A stretch of DNA of 64,000 nt from contig WHSY01000005.1 of NCBI GenBank assembly GCA_009379815.1, positions 1 to 64,000 on the forward strand, given 5' to 3'. Shown piece after piece: positions 1 to 8,293 of this stretch. This DNA comes from Pseudonocardiaceae bacterium. Lineage in GTDB: Bacteria > Actinomycetota > Actinomycetes > Mycobacteriales > Pseudonocardiaceae. The position numbers were made by a program, and so were the translations under genes. Each line of letters begins with the position of its first letter. Within the stretch, counting starts at the first letter, position 1. Under the pieces are notes generated by a model. It saw only the letters and a program-made list of their open reading frames with translations, searched no databases and was not told the origin of the DNA.

Positions 1-1
1 C

Positions 2-487
2 AACAACGCCGGCATGGCTCCGCTGTACCCCAGCCTCGCCGAGGTCGAGGAAGCGCTGTTCGACAAGGTCATCGACGTGAACCTGAAGGGCCCCTTCCGG
101 CTCACGGCACTGGCCGGCGAGCGGATGGTGGCTCGCAACGGTGGCTCCGTCATCAACATCAGCAGCGCGTCCGCGGTCCGGCCCACCCCGCACGAGCTGC
201 CCTACGCGGCCGCCAAGGCCGCCCTCAACGTGCTGACCGCCGGGTTCGCGCAGGCCTACGGACCGACGGTCCGGGTCAACGCCATCATGGCCGGCCCGTT
301 CTTCACCGACATCAGCCGAGCCTGGGACATGGACCGGTTCAACGAGCGGGCCGAGACGTTCCCGCTGCGCCGCGGCGGGCAGCCGAACGAGATCGTCGGC
401 ACGGCCTTGTACTTCGCCACTGACGCGTCGAGCTACACCACCGGAACGGTGCTGCCCGTCGACGGCGGGCGGTCGGTCGCACCCTGA
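2..487 (+). CDS. Short-chain dehydrogenase/reductase (5' end outside window)
   Basis: This is the C-terminal two thirds of a classical NAD(P)-dependent SDR. The frame opens with the NNAG motif that follows the fourth beta strand. Next come the catalytic Ser in INISSAS, the Tyr/Lys pair in YAAAKAAL, and the usual tail ending GTVLPVDGGRS. The N-terminal glycine-rich cofactor motif lies left of the window. The gene converges on the kinase/ACAD pair, so shared function with that operon is inferred from proximity. A hydroxyacyl-CoA or ketoacyl-CoA reductase is the likeliest role; the substrate cannot be read from the sequence. Confidence 0.9.
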   Translation, partial: NNAGMAPLYPSLAEVEEALFDKVIDVNLKGPFRLTALAGERMVARNGGSVINISSASAVRPTPHELPYAAAKAALNVLTAGFAQAYGPTVRVNAIMAGPFFTDISRAWDMDRFNERAETFPLRRGGQPNEIVGTALYFATDASSYTTGTVLPVDGGRSVAP

Positions 488-525
488 CGGGCCCGACGAA
501 GGCCGCCGGCCGCGGTCAGGGCCCG
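488..525. terminator. Possible hairpin between convergent genes
   Basis: CGGGCCC at 488-494 pairs with GGGCCCG at 519-525 across a GC-rich loop. The hairpin lies directly after the SDR stop and overlaps the end of the convergent kinase gene. There is no T-tract, which is common in actinomycetes. Function as a terminator is inferred from position. Confidence 0.3.
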
Positions 526-1607
526 CTCGTGGCGCCGTGCCCGAGCAGCACCAGCGCCCGCCACGCCAGGCCGTCGATCTGCTCACCTCGGGTCGCCATG
601 CGCTCGTCGGTGGTCTCGCCGCGCAGGTAGCGGGCGTAGAGCTGCTGTACGACCACCGCCGTCTTCCAGCAGCCGAACGCCTCGTACCAGCCCGCCGCCG
701 CCACGTCCCGGCCGGTGCCCGCGGCGTAGCGCTCGATCACCTCGGCCCGCGTCGGCAGCCCCAGCTGATCGAGGCCGCGCACCGCCATCGCACCGGTCGC
801 GTCGTCGTCCGAGGGGTCCGGCCAGTAGTTCAACAGCGTCCCCAGGTCGACCAGCGGGTCCCCGAGGGTGGCCATGTCCCAGTCGAAGACCGAGATGACC
901 CGGTCGGGGTCGTCCGGCGCGAACTGGCAATTGTCGATCTTGAAGTCGTTGTGCAGCACCGTCGGGGCACCGGATTCCGGCATCGTGTCGGTGAGCAGTT
1001 CGGCCAGCCGGTCCATCTCGGCGTTGCGACCGGGCTCGGTCACCGCCTCCCAGCGTCGCCGCCACCCGGCCACCTGCCGCTGCAGAAAGCCCTCGGGCTT
1101 GCCCAGATCCGAGAGCCCGGCAGCGGCCACGTCGACGCGGTGCAGGTCGACCAGGGCGTCCACGACCGCCAGCCCGATCCGCCGTCCGGCGTCGGGCGTG
1201 TCGGCCATGCCGGGAGGGATCGCGTCCCAGACCACGACGCCCGGGCGGTACTCGACGACCAGGAACTCGGCACCGATGACATCGGGGTCGGCGCAGTAGT
1301 GCAGCGCCCGGGGCGCCCGGTCATAGGCCCGCCACAGCTTCGACAGCGCCCGATACTCGCGGTGCATGTCGTGGGCACCGGGGGCGAGGCTGCCGAACGG
1401 CGGCCGGCGCACCACCAGATGCTGCTGCCCGAAGCGGACCTGGTAGGTCAGGTTGGCCGCGCCGTTGGGGAACTGCAGGACCGAGAACTCCCCCGCCAGC
1501 TCGGGCAGCTCGGCGCGCAGGTGCGCCTCGAGCGCCGCCCAGTCGAGCTCCTCGTCGGGGCGCACCGCCGCCAGCTCACGCCGCTGCTCGCCGTCGGCTG
1601 CACTCAT
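516..1607 (-). CDS. APH-fold kinase, probable hydroxyacyl-CoA kinase (LvaA/ACAD10-11 kinase type)
   Basis: A 363-residue aminoglycoside-phosphotransferase-fold kinase. The catalytic loop is H219-N-D221-FKID-N226 and the metal-binding DWD is at 242-244. The N-terminal lobe carries PNGAANLTY, typical of the ACAD10/11-like subgroup. The ATG overlaps the stop of the upstream ACAD gene by 4 bp (ATGA), so the two are translationally coupled. In vertebrate ACAD10/11 a kinase of this kind is fused to an ACAD, and in the Pseudomonas levulinate pathway LvaA phosphorylates 4-hydroxyacyl-CoA before an ACAD acts. That role is inferred here from the pairing. Antibiotic resistance is unlikely. Confidence 0.85.
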   Translation of the reverse strand: MSAADGEQRRELAAVRPDEELDWAALEAHLRAELPELAGEFSVLQFPNGAANLTYQVRFGQQHLVVRRPPFGSLAPGAHDMHREYRALSKLWRAYDRAPRALHYCADPDVIGAEFLVVEYRPGVVVWDAIPPGMADTPDAGRRIGLAVVDALVDLHRVDVAAAGLSDLGKPEGFLQRQVAGWRRRWEAVTEPGRNAEMDRLAELLTDTMPESGAPTVLHNDFKIDNCQFAPDDPDRVISVFDWDMATLGDPLVDLGTLLNYWPDPSDDDATGAMAVRGLDQLGLPTRAEVIERYAAGTGRDVAAAGWYEAFGCWKTAVVVQQLYARYLRGETTDERMATRGEQIDGLAWRALVLLGHGATSGP

Positions 1608-2938
1608 GACGCGCGCTCCCCGGCGCCGACGGCGATGTCGGCCAGCTCGCCGGCGACCTCGGCCAGCTCCTCGGCGAACCGTTCCCGGGCGGACGCGGTC
1701 ACCCGCGGCAGGTGCGCGCTCGGGAACAGGTCGGGAGCCGGCTCGACACCCTTGAGCAGCTCGCGGGCCAGACTGAGCTTGTGGATCTCGGTCGGGCCGT
1801 CGGCCAGGCCCATGTGGAAGCTCTCCAGCAGCCACGTGCCCAGCGGCAGCTCCGTCGAGATCCCCAGCGAGCCGTGCAGCTGAATGGCCCGGGCCACGAC
1901 GTCGTGCAGCACCTTCGGCATGGCCGTCTTCACCGCCGCGATGTCGGCGCGGACGGCCCGGTAGTCCTGGTAGCGGTCGATGCGCCACGCGGTGCGCAGC
2001 ACCAGGAGCCGGAACTGCTCCATCTCGACCCACGAGTCGGCGATCATCTGCTGCACGAGCTGCTTGTTGCCCAGCGACTCCCCCTTGGTGTGCCTGCTGA
2101 CCGCGCGCTCGCGCATCATGTCGAAGGTGCGCCGGACCAGGCCGATGGTGCGCATCGCGTGGTGGATCCGCCCACCGCCCAGCCGCGTCTGCGCCACGGC
2201 GAAGCCTGCGCCACGCTCGCCGAGCATCCGGTCGGCGGGCACCCGGACATCGGTGTAGCGCAAGTACGCGTGCGTGCCCTGCTGGCCCTCGTGCCCTGCG
2301 ATGGCGACGTCGCGCACGGTCTCGAGGCCCGGCGTGTCGCGCGGCACGACGAACATCGACATCCGCTGGTGCGGCGGGGCGTCCGGGTCGGTGACGGCCA
2401 GCACGATCAGGAACGACGCGAAGCGGGCGTGCGACGAGAACCACTTCTCGCCGTTGATGACCCACTCGTCGCCGTCGCGCACGGCACGGGTGGCGAACCC
2501 GGTCGGGTCCGACCCGCCCGCAGGCTCGGTCATCGAGTAGCAGGACACGATCTCGTTGGCGATCAACGGTTCGAGGAATCGGCGCTTGAGCTCGGGTGTC
2601 CCGTAGTGCGCCAGGATCTCGGCGTTGCCCGAGTCGGGTGCCTGGCAGCCGAACACGACCGGGCCACTGTGCGTGCGACCGAGGATCTCGTTCATCAGTG
2701 CGAGCTTGACCTGGCCGTATCCCGGACCACCCAGCCGGGGCTCCAGATGACACGCCCACAGTCCCTGCTCGCGCACCTTCTCCTGCAGCGGGCGGATCAG
2801 CCGGTTGCGTACCGGGTCGTCGACATTCCAGGCGTGCTCGATCACGTGGTCGACGGGCTCGACCTCGTCACGGACGAAGGCGTCCATCCAGTCGAGCTTG
2901 GCCTGAAAGTCCGGCTCGGTCTCGAAGTCCCATGCCAT
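1604..2938 (-). CDS. Acyl-CoA dehydrogenase, ACAD10/11 (LvaC) type
   Basis: A 444-residue FAD enzyme with the full ACAD fold. It has the TEPAGGSDPTG flavin/substrate motif, a WVINGEKWFSS strand, and a C-terminal helical domain with QLHGSLGIS and DGPTEIHKLSLARELL. It is longer than canonical ACADs (about 380) because of an extended C-terminus. An ATG with GGAGGTG upstream supports the start. Its stop overlaps the start of the kinase gene, so the pair is a split counterpart of ACAD10/11. The likely job is converting a phosphorylated 4-hydroxyacyl-CoA to an enoyl-CoA; simple 2,3-dehydrogenation is the alternative. Confidence 0.9.
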   Translation of the reverse strand: MAWDFETEPDFQAKLDWMDAFVRDEVEPVDHVIEHAWNVDDPVRNRLIRPLQEKVREQGLWACHLEPRLGGPGYGQVKLALMNEILGRTHSGPVVFGCQAPDSGNAEILAHYGTPELKRRFLEPLIANEIVSCYSMTEPAGGSDPTGFATRAVRDGDEWVINGEKWFSSHARFASFLIVLAVTDPDAPPHQRMSMFVVPRDTPGLETVRDVAIAGHEGQQGTHAYLRYTDVRVPADRMLGERGAGFAVAQTRLGGGRIHHAMRTIGLVRRTFDMMRERAVSRHTKGESLGNKQLVQQMIADSWVEMEQFRLLVLRTAWRIDRYQDYRAVRADIAAVKTAMPKVLHDVVARAIQLHGSLGISTELPLGTWLLESFHMGLADGPTEIHKLSLARELLKGVEPAPDLFPSAHLPRVTASARERFAEELAEVAGELADIAVGAGERAS

Positions 2939-2987
2939 GGTCTTCGCGCCACCTCCGATTCCTCATGCGGTATGAACCTGAGCCTAT

Positions 2988-4262
2988 TTATCGGCGGGAG
3001 CCGATGCTGTCCGCCAACCGGTCCCGATGATCGGGATGGGCGACGGCGAGCAGCGCCTCGTGACGCTGGGACAGGGTCAGACCGCGCAGGTCTGCCACCC
3101 CGTGCTCGGTGACGACGAGCCCGGCATCGCTGCGGGCGGTGCTGACGGGTCCGCTCAGCTCGGCGACGATCCGGCTGTGCTCGCCCGCCGTGGACGCCAG
3201 CACGGTGACGGGCACACCGCCGGTCGCACGCGCGGCTCCCCGGATGAAGTCCACGGCGCCACCGATCGCTCCCAGGTACCGGCCGTCGAGCCCCTCCGAG
3301 TTGATCTGGCCGGTGAGGTCGACCTGCAGCGCGGAGTTGATCGCGACGAACTTGTGCTGCGCGGCGAGCACCTGCGGGTCGTGCGTGTACGACACCGCAC
3401 GCAGCGCGATCCGGGGCTGGGCGTCGGCGTAGCGGAACAGCCGATCGGAGCCCATCAGCACACCGGCCACGGTCAGCCCGCGATCGATCGACTTCCGCGC
3501 GCCGGTGATGACCCCGGCCTCCATCAGGTCCGCGACCGCGTCGCCGATCATGCCCGAGTGGATGCCCAGGTCACGGTGGCCGTCGAGGCCGCGCAGCGCC
3601 GCGGTGGGCATCGCGCCCACCCCGATCTGCAGCGTGGCGCCGTCCTCGACCAACCCGGCGACGTGCGCGGCGACCCGCTGCTCGACCTCGCCCGCCGGGC
3701 GCTCGGTGACCTGCAGCAGCGGGCGGGAGGACTCGACCACGTAGTCGACCTCGTGCGGTTCGAGCACCCTGCCCCCGCCCACCCGGGGGACGTGGTCGTT
3801 GACCTCGGCCACCACGATCCGAGCCCGGTCGGCGGCAGCGCTGAGGTACTCGTCGGCCAGGCCCATGGCGAAGCGCCCGGCGTCGTCCGGAGGTGGCACC
3901 AGCAGCATCACCACGTCGATCGGGAGCCGCCCGGAGGCGACCAGCCGGCCGAGCTCGGAGAAGTGGACCGGCAGGATCTGGAGCCGCCCGCTGTCGTACA
4001 GCGCGCGGTTCGCCCCGCTTCCGATGTAGGACACGAACGACACGAGATCGGTATGCTCCGGACGGCAGGTGTCCGACGCCGGCATGCCGAGGAAGCACCG
4101 GAAACCGCCGATGGCCGCCCGTTGCGCCATCAGGCGTCGGGTCAGCGCCACGGGCTCGGCGACCGACTGGCCCCAGAGCACGGTGTCGCCCGGGCGCACG
4201 AGGGCACCGAGGTCGAGCGTGTCGAGGTCGAGCCTGCTCCCTCCGTTGTCAGGTGCCCGCAC
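2988..4262 (-). CDS. Acetyl-CoA hydrolase/transferase family protein (4-hydroxybutyrate CoA-transferase type)
   Basis: About 424 residues of the acetyl-CoA hydrolase/CoA-transferase family. The N-terminal domain begins near LVRPGDTVLWGQSVAEP. The diagnostic C-terminal segment reads LVVTEHGVADLRG followed by AVAHPDHRDRL. It probably moves CoA between acyl groups, activating a free acid or releasing a product. The GTG start at 4262 is chosen because the frame further upstream runs through an unrelated ACAD tail in another frame. The ribosome site is weak and a start closer to LVRPGD is possible. It lies 49 bp upstream of the ACAD gene on the same strand, probably in one operon. Confidence 0.82.
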   Translation of the reverse strand: MRAPDNGGSRLDLDTLDLGALVRPGDTVLWGQSVAEPVALTRRLMAQRAAIGGFRCFLGMPASDTCRPEHTDLVSFVSYIGSGANRALYDSGRLQILPVHFSELGRLVASGRLPIDVVMLLVPPPDDAGRFAMGLADEYLSAAADRARIVVAEVNDHVPRVGGGRVLEPHEVDYVVESSRPLLQVTERPAGEVEQRVAAHVAGLVEDGATLQIGVGAMPTAALRGLDGHRDLGIHSGMIGDAVADLMEAGVITGARKSIDRGLTVAGVLMGSDRLFRYADAQPRIALRAVSYTHDPQVLAAQHKFVAINSALQVDLTGQINSEGLDGRYLGAIGGAVDFIRGAARATGGVPVTVLASTAGEHSRIVAELSGPVSTARSDAGLVVTEHGVADLRGLTLSQRHEALLAVAHPDHRDRLADSIGSRR

Positions 4263-4374
4263 GAGCTCGCGCCTGCTCGACCAGCTGCCGCCCGATGATG
4301 AGCCGCTGGATCTGGCTGGTTCCCTCGTGGCTGCGAAGCAACCGGACGATGAGCGCCACGTCATCGGACGGCAT
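4249..4374 (-). pseudogene. Remnant: C-terminal tail of an acyl-CoA dehydrogenase
   Basis: This 41-codon frame encodes HEGTSQIQRLIIGRQL, the hallmark last helix of acyl-CoA dehydrogenases, ending in a natural TGA. The other roughly 340 residues of such an enzyme are absent; the frame begins inside the end of the TetR gene. It is wedged between TetR and the CoA-transferase, whose proposed GTG overlaps its stop. I read it as the stub of an ACAD gene removed by a deletion that fused TetR to the transferase operon. Translation of the stub is unlikely to matter. Confidence 0.7.
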
Positions 4375-5011
4375 CAGCGGTCTCCTCTTCCCTCGGACGA
4401 CTCTTTCCCATCCCACCCGGCATGCCGGTGAGGCGCCGGTGCGCGACGATGAGCTGCTCGCCGAGCTCGTGCCGTCGTTCGGGTGACGCGGCGGCCTCCT
4501 CGGCGAACCGCATCACGACCCCGGTGATGACCTCGGAGACCACGGCCGGTGGCACGGCCGGGTCGGCGACGCCCTGCGCGACGAGCCGCTCGATGAACCG
4601 GGTGTGCCGCCGGTTGGGCCGGTCGTGGATCTCGGCCCGCAGCCTGCGCATCTCCGGATCGGACAGCGCCTGGTGCGCGATCACCGTCAGCACGCCGAGG
4701 TGACGGACGTAGGTGTCCAGATAGGCGACCAGGGTGGTTCGCAGCGTCTTCTCGGGTGTGCTGACGTCGGCCCGTTCCTGCAGCGCGAGGAACTCCTGCC
4801 CGACTCGCTGCGCGAGCGCGCGGAACACCTCGTGCTTGGAGCCGAAGTAGGCGTAGATGGTCGGCCGCGACACCGCCGCCTCGCCGGCCAGGTCGGCGAT
4901 GGTGGTGCGGGCATACCCGAGCCGGCGGAAGACCCTCGCAGCGGCGTCGAGGATCTCCTGGCGGGTGCCGCCCTCGCTGTGCCGCCGTGGCAGACGTGCC
5001 TCAGTCGCCAC
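4361..5011 (-). CDS. TetR family transcriptional regulator
   Basis: A 216-residue TetR repressor. The N-terminal helix-turn-helix reads ARVFRRLGYARTTIADLAGEAAVSRPTIYAYF, with sensor helices behind it. The GTG start overlaps the end of the acyl-CoA ligase gene by 11 bp, so the regulator is co-transcribed with the ligase it probably controls. A near-palindrome at 6644-6661 upstream of the ligase is the best candidate operator. The ligand is probably an acyl-CoA of the pathway (inference). Confidence 0.9.
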   Translation of the reverse strand: MATEARLPRRHSEGGTRQEILDAAARVFRRLGYARTTIADLAGEAAVSRPTIYAYFGSKHEVFRALAQRVGQEFLALQERADVSTPEKTLRTTLVAYLDTYVRHLGVLTVIAHQALSDPEMRRLRAEIHDRPNRRHTRFIERLVAQGVADPAVPPAVVSEVITGVVMRFAEEAAASPERRHELGEQLIVAHRRLTGMPGGMGKSRPREEETADAVR

Positions 5012-6596
5012 GGCGCAGCCGGATGCCTGCTGCTTCCCGATCCCACACCGACCGGTCGACCCCGCTGTCGCGCAGCAGATGCTTCTGCACCTTCTGCGTG
5101 GGGGTCTTGGGCAGCTCCGGGGCGAACTCCAGGTAGCGCGGCACCATGAAGTAGGGCAGGCGGTCGATGAGGAACCGGGTCAGCGCTTCGGGGTCGCCCT
5201 CGTGACCGTCCCGCAGCACGACCACCGCCTTGATCTCGTCCTCGGTGAACTCGGAGGGCACCGCCACCACGGCGCTCTCGAACACCCCGGGGTGCTCGTT
5301 GATCACGCTCTCGACCTCGAAGCTGGAGACGTTCTCACCGCGGCGGCGCAGCGCGTCCTTCATCCGGTCGGAGAAGTAGAAGCGACCGTCGGCGTCGGTG
5401 CGGAAGGCGTCGCCGGTGTGCACCCAGCCGTCGCGGACCGTCTCCGCGGTCTTGTCCGGCAGGTTGTGATAGCCCGCCATCACGATGTGCGGCTCGTGCG
5501 GCCGCACCAGCAGCTCGCCGATCTCGCCGGTGGCGACGTCGTGGCCGTTCTCGTCGACCAGCCGCAGGTCGTAGCCGTCGCGCGGGAAACCGGCCTCACC
5601 GCCGACGATCGTCGACGGTGGGCCGTTGAGGACGCACCCGATCTCGCTCATCCCGTAGACCGCGGCAGGCTCGACGCCGAACCGCTTACGGAAGCCCTCG
5701 ACATCGCTGGCCAGCGGGGCCATGGTCGCCAGCTCGAGCGGGTTGTCCGCGTCGTCGCTGCGGGGCGGCTGCTGCTGCAGCAGCTCCGCCATGGCCCCGA
5801 GCATGATCGTGACCGTGATGCCGTGGTGGCGTACCACGTCCCAGAAGCCACTGGCCGAGAACGCCGTTTCCAGCACGCACCGCGCCTGGTGGATCAGCGA
5901 CTGGTAGACACCGAACCACTGCCCGGCGAGGTGGAACAGCGGCAGTGCGACGAGGATGCGGTCGTCGCTGCGAAGCCGGTCCTGGTCCTCTCGGGACGAG
6001 TACGTATAGGCCTGCGCGTGCGGCACCAGCACGCCCTTGGACAGCCCGGTGGTCCCCGAGGTGTACATGTAGCCGATCAGGTCCGCCGGTCCGACCCGCT
6101 CGGGGCTGGCCGGAGTCGCGACATCGAGCTCCTCGAAGGCCACCACCCGGAACCGCCCGGCGGGCAGCGCGTCACCGGACCCGCCACGGACCACGACCGT
6201 GCGCAGCCTGTCGAGGTCGCCGGCGACGGCGGCCAGCCGCTCGCAGTAGCGGTCTTCCACCACCGCGACCTCGACCCCGGAGTCGTTGAGCACGTGGCTG
6301 AGGAATCGGCCCTTGTAGGCGGTGTTGACCGGCACCTCGACGGCGCCCACCAGGCTCAGCCCCGACCAGAGGTGCACCAGGTCCATCGAGTTGTCGAGCA
6401 GCAGCGCCGCCGGCTGCTGCCACCCGACCCCGAGCCCGCGCAACCCGCCTGCCAGGCGCAGCGAGCGCTCGAAGCTCTGCGCGAAGGTCCACTGCCCGTC
6501 CTGGTCGACCAGGGCGAGCTCGTCGGGCCGCGCCGCCAGCGCGCGCTCCATCGTTGCCGGGAAGGTTCGCTGTTCGAGCGGGGGCAGCGACCGCAC
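5001..6596 (-). CDS. Acyl-CoA synthetase (AMP-forming), class I ligase
   Basis: A 531-residue ANL-superfamily adenylate-forming ligase. Signature motif YTSGTTGLSKGVL, then YGMSEIG, the hinge TGDAFRTDADGRFYFSDRMKD, and the catalytic Lys region PKTPTQKVQKHLL near the C-terminus. It activates a carboxylic acid to its CoA thioester via the acyl-AMP. The overall pattern is like crotonobetaine/carnitine-CoA ligases, but no substrate can be assigned. The GTG start has GGAGG seven bases upstream. It is first in the minus-strand operon with TetR, CoA-transferase, ACAD and kinase, so it probably performs the entry activation step. Confidence 0.92.
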   Translation of the reverse strand: MRSLPPLEQRTFPATMERALAARPDELALVDQDGQWTFAQSFERSLRLAGGLRGLGVGWQQPAALLLDNSMDLVHLWSGLSLVGAVEVPVNTAYKGRFLSHVLNDSGVEVAVVEDRYCERLAAVAGDLDRLRTVVVRGGSGDALPAGRFRVVAFEELDVATPASPERVGPADLIGYMYTSGTTGLSKGVLVPHAQAYTYSSREDQDRLRSDDRILVALPLFHLAGQWFGVYQSLIHQARCVLETAFSASGFWDVVRHHGITVTIMLGAMAELLQQQPPRSDDADNPLELATMAPLASDVEGFRKRFGVEPAAVYGMSEIGCVLNGPPSTIVGGEAGFPRDGYDLRLVDENGHDVATGEIGELLVRPHEPHIVMAGYHNLPDKTAETVRDGWVHTGDAFRTDADGRFYFSDRMKDALRRRGENVSSFEVESVINEHPGVFESAVVAVPSEFTEDEIKAVVVLRDGHEGDPEALTRFLIDRLPYFMVPRYLEFAPELPKTPTQKVQKHLLRDSGVDRSVWDREAAGIRLRRGD

Positions 6597-6643
6597 GGTC
6601 CCTCCTCAGAGCGGGGTCGAGGCCGGGCCGAGTCTGCCGTGTA

Positions 6644-6661
6644 CTTGACAGCGGTGTAAAG
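6644..6661. promoter_or_regulatory. Candidate TetR operator upstream of acyl-CoA ligase operon
   Basis: CTTGACAGCGGTGTAAAG is an 18-bp near-palindrome (14 of 18 positions symmetric, ACA-N4-TGT core). It lies about 50 bp upstream of the ligase GTG and is more AT-rich than its surroundings. The size and symmetry suit a TetR dimer; the cognate regulator is presumably the one at 4361-5011. Confidence 0.45.
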
Positions 6662-6718
6662 CGGCACGACAGCAGCGCGCCGGAGCCGACGCCGAGCGTG
6701 CGCCGCGGTCGGGGGCTC

Positions 6719-8152
6719 CTACAGACCGAGGGCCCGGCGCAGCCGCGCCGCGTGACGCCGCGACACCGGAATCGTTTCGTGGCCGCGGTGGTCGGTGGTC
6801 AACGTCAACCCCCCTTTGAATCCTTGGTCCATCTCCCTGATTCTTCCGACATTGACCAGAAACCGCCGGTGTACGCGCAGGAAGCCGAAGCTCAACAGCT
6901 CCTGCTCGGCTCTTTCGAGGGTGCGGCTCGCCGCCCGGAGGCGACCTTGGTCCGACACGAGCCACACCGTATGGCTGTCGGCTTCGGCATACCGGATCTC
7001 ATTCGGCGAGAGCAGGACCAGCGAGTTCTCGCGCATGGCTGCGATCCGCGGCGGGAAGGTGGCCCTTTTGCCCTCGGGTATGTCGTCGAGCGGCTCGCCA
7101 CACGGGCTACCGGAACCGATCAGCAGCATCCCGACGACTTCGTTGTCCCGATATACCGGATCGACCTCGACCTGCACCGCGTCAGCGGCCTCCGCGATGA
7201 CGAGCTCCGTGGCACCGGACCAGCCTGGATCTCGTTGTGCCCGCCGGACAGCTTCCCCGATCGTCCGAACGAATGCAGGAATCTCCAGACCCTGCCGATC
7301 TTCCGGGTGGAGCGCGGGACCGGCGACGGGCATCCCGAGCAGGCGCCGAGCCGCTGCGTTGGCCATGACCAGCTTGCCGGCGGTGTCGACCGCCATCACC
7401 GCACCAGGTGCTGTGGACTCCACGCCCGCGAAAGCGCTGACCAGGTCCGCTGCACTCTTCACGGCGCGCTCACGGAGATCCGCCTCCATCGCAGTGGCCG
7501 TTCGGCTCAACCACCCCGCTGTCGACTCCGCCGGCTCCTGCTGCCAAGCAGACACGTTCAGGGCGGCCAGCGGCTTGCGCGAGACCGGATCGTTGATCGC
7601 GACGCCGGCGCAATACCCGTCCTGGAATCCTTCGCACCAGTGTTCGGCGCCACGGACCAGCATCGCACCCCGCTGCTCGAGAGCGGTGCCCATGCCGTTG
7701 GTTCCGGTGGATTCCTCCGACCACGCGAACCGAGGAGCCAGGCTGGTCTCCGTACCGTGGCGGAGAATCCGCCGCGGGCCCCACGATGCGAGAATCCGGC
7801 CATCACCATCCGTCACCGCGATGACACAATGACGCATGTCGGTGCGGTGTGCGGCGGTGGCCGCCGCGCCTCCCAACTGCGTAAAGATGATGTCGTGTAG
7901 CAGCGAGTGATCGCTGCGACCCGCCGCACCGGGCGCGGCGGCCAACCCGGGATCGACACCGTACACATCTCGGCAGCGATACCAGGAGAGCAGGATACCG
8001 GGCCGGACACCGCAGACCGTGTCGGCTCCCGCCGCGAACTCTTCTCGCGCCGCGCCGATCCGGCGTTGACATTCCACGTCCCGCCGTCCGATGCCCTGCA
8101 CGCCACTCGGGTGCGAGTGGCGACCCGTCGTGCCGGATCGACTGCCGCTCAC
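6719..8152 (-). CDS. GAF-PAS-LytTR transcriptional regulator
   Basis: A 477-residue sensor regulator. The first half resembles the GAF sensor of AcoR-type activators: RRIGAAREEF, RPGILLSWYRCRDVYGVDP, then FAWSEESTGTNGMGTALE. A PAS-like region (AVMAVDTAGKLVMANAAARRLLGM) follows. The last 105 residues are a LytTR DNA-binding domain (IRYAEADSHTVWLV, FLRVHRRFLVNVGRI). No sigma-54 AAA+ domain is present, so the usual AcoR output is replaced. The GTG at 8152 is preferred because AAGGGAG precedes it at good spacing. It is divergent from an ACAD gene 141 bp away, its probable target. Confidence 0.8.
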   Translation of the reverse strand: MSGSRSGTTGRHSHPSGVQGIGRRDVECQRRIGAAREEFAAGADTVCGVRPGILLSWYRCRDVYGVDPGLAAAPGAAGRSDHSLLHDIIFTQLGGAAATAAHRTDMRHCVIAVTDGDGRILASWGPRRILRHGTETSLAPRFAWSEESTGTNGMGTALEQRGAMLVRGAEHWCEGFQDGYCAGVAINDPVSRKPLAALNVSAWQQEPAESTAGWLSRTATAMEADLRERAVKSAADLVSAFAGVESTAPGAVMAVDTAGKLVMANAAARRLLGMPVAGPALHPEDRQGLEIPAFVRTIGEAVRRAQRDPGWSGATELVIAEAADAVQVEVDPVYRDNEVVGMLLIGSGSPCGEPLDDIPEGKRATFPPRIAAMRENSLVLLSPNEIRYAEADSHTVWLVSDQGRLRAASRTLERAEQELLSFGFLRVHRRFLVNVGRIREMDQGFKGGLTLTTDHRGHETIPVSRRHAARLRRALGL

Positions 8153-8293
8153 GCTGTCTCCCTTCCCTCGCTTCGGCAGGGACAGCATGGTGATGCAGGA
8201 AGCCAGGCTAGCCGGGACGGCGCGGCACGGCCAGGCTTCACCGGAGCCCGCCTGGACCAGAACAACGGCGTCGTCGGACGGGAGAAAGATCAT

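Noticed and set aside
1712-3112. Long plus-strand frame (and many similar ones across the window)
   Set aside because: It is antisense to clear homologous genes, with His/Arg/Gly/Pro-rich composition typical of high-GC shadow frames.
8202-8237. GCCAGGCT direct repeats as a LytTR binding site
   Set aside because: The 28-bp spacing does not match the usual arrangement of about 21 bp. Mentioned only as supporting context.
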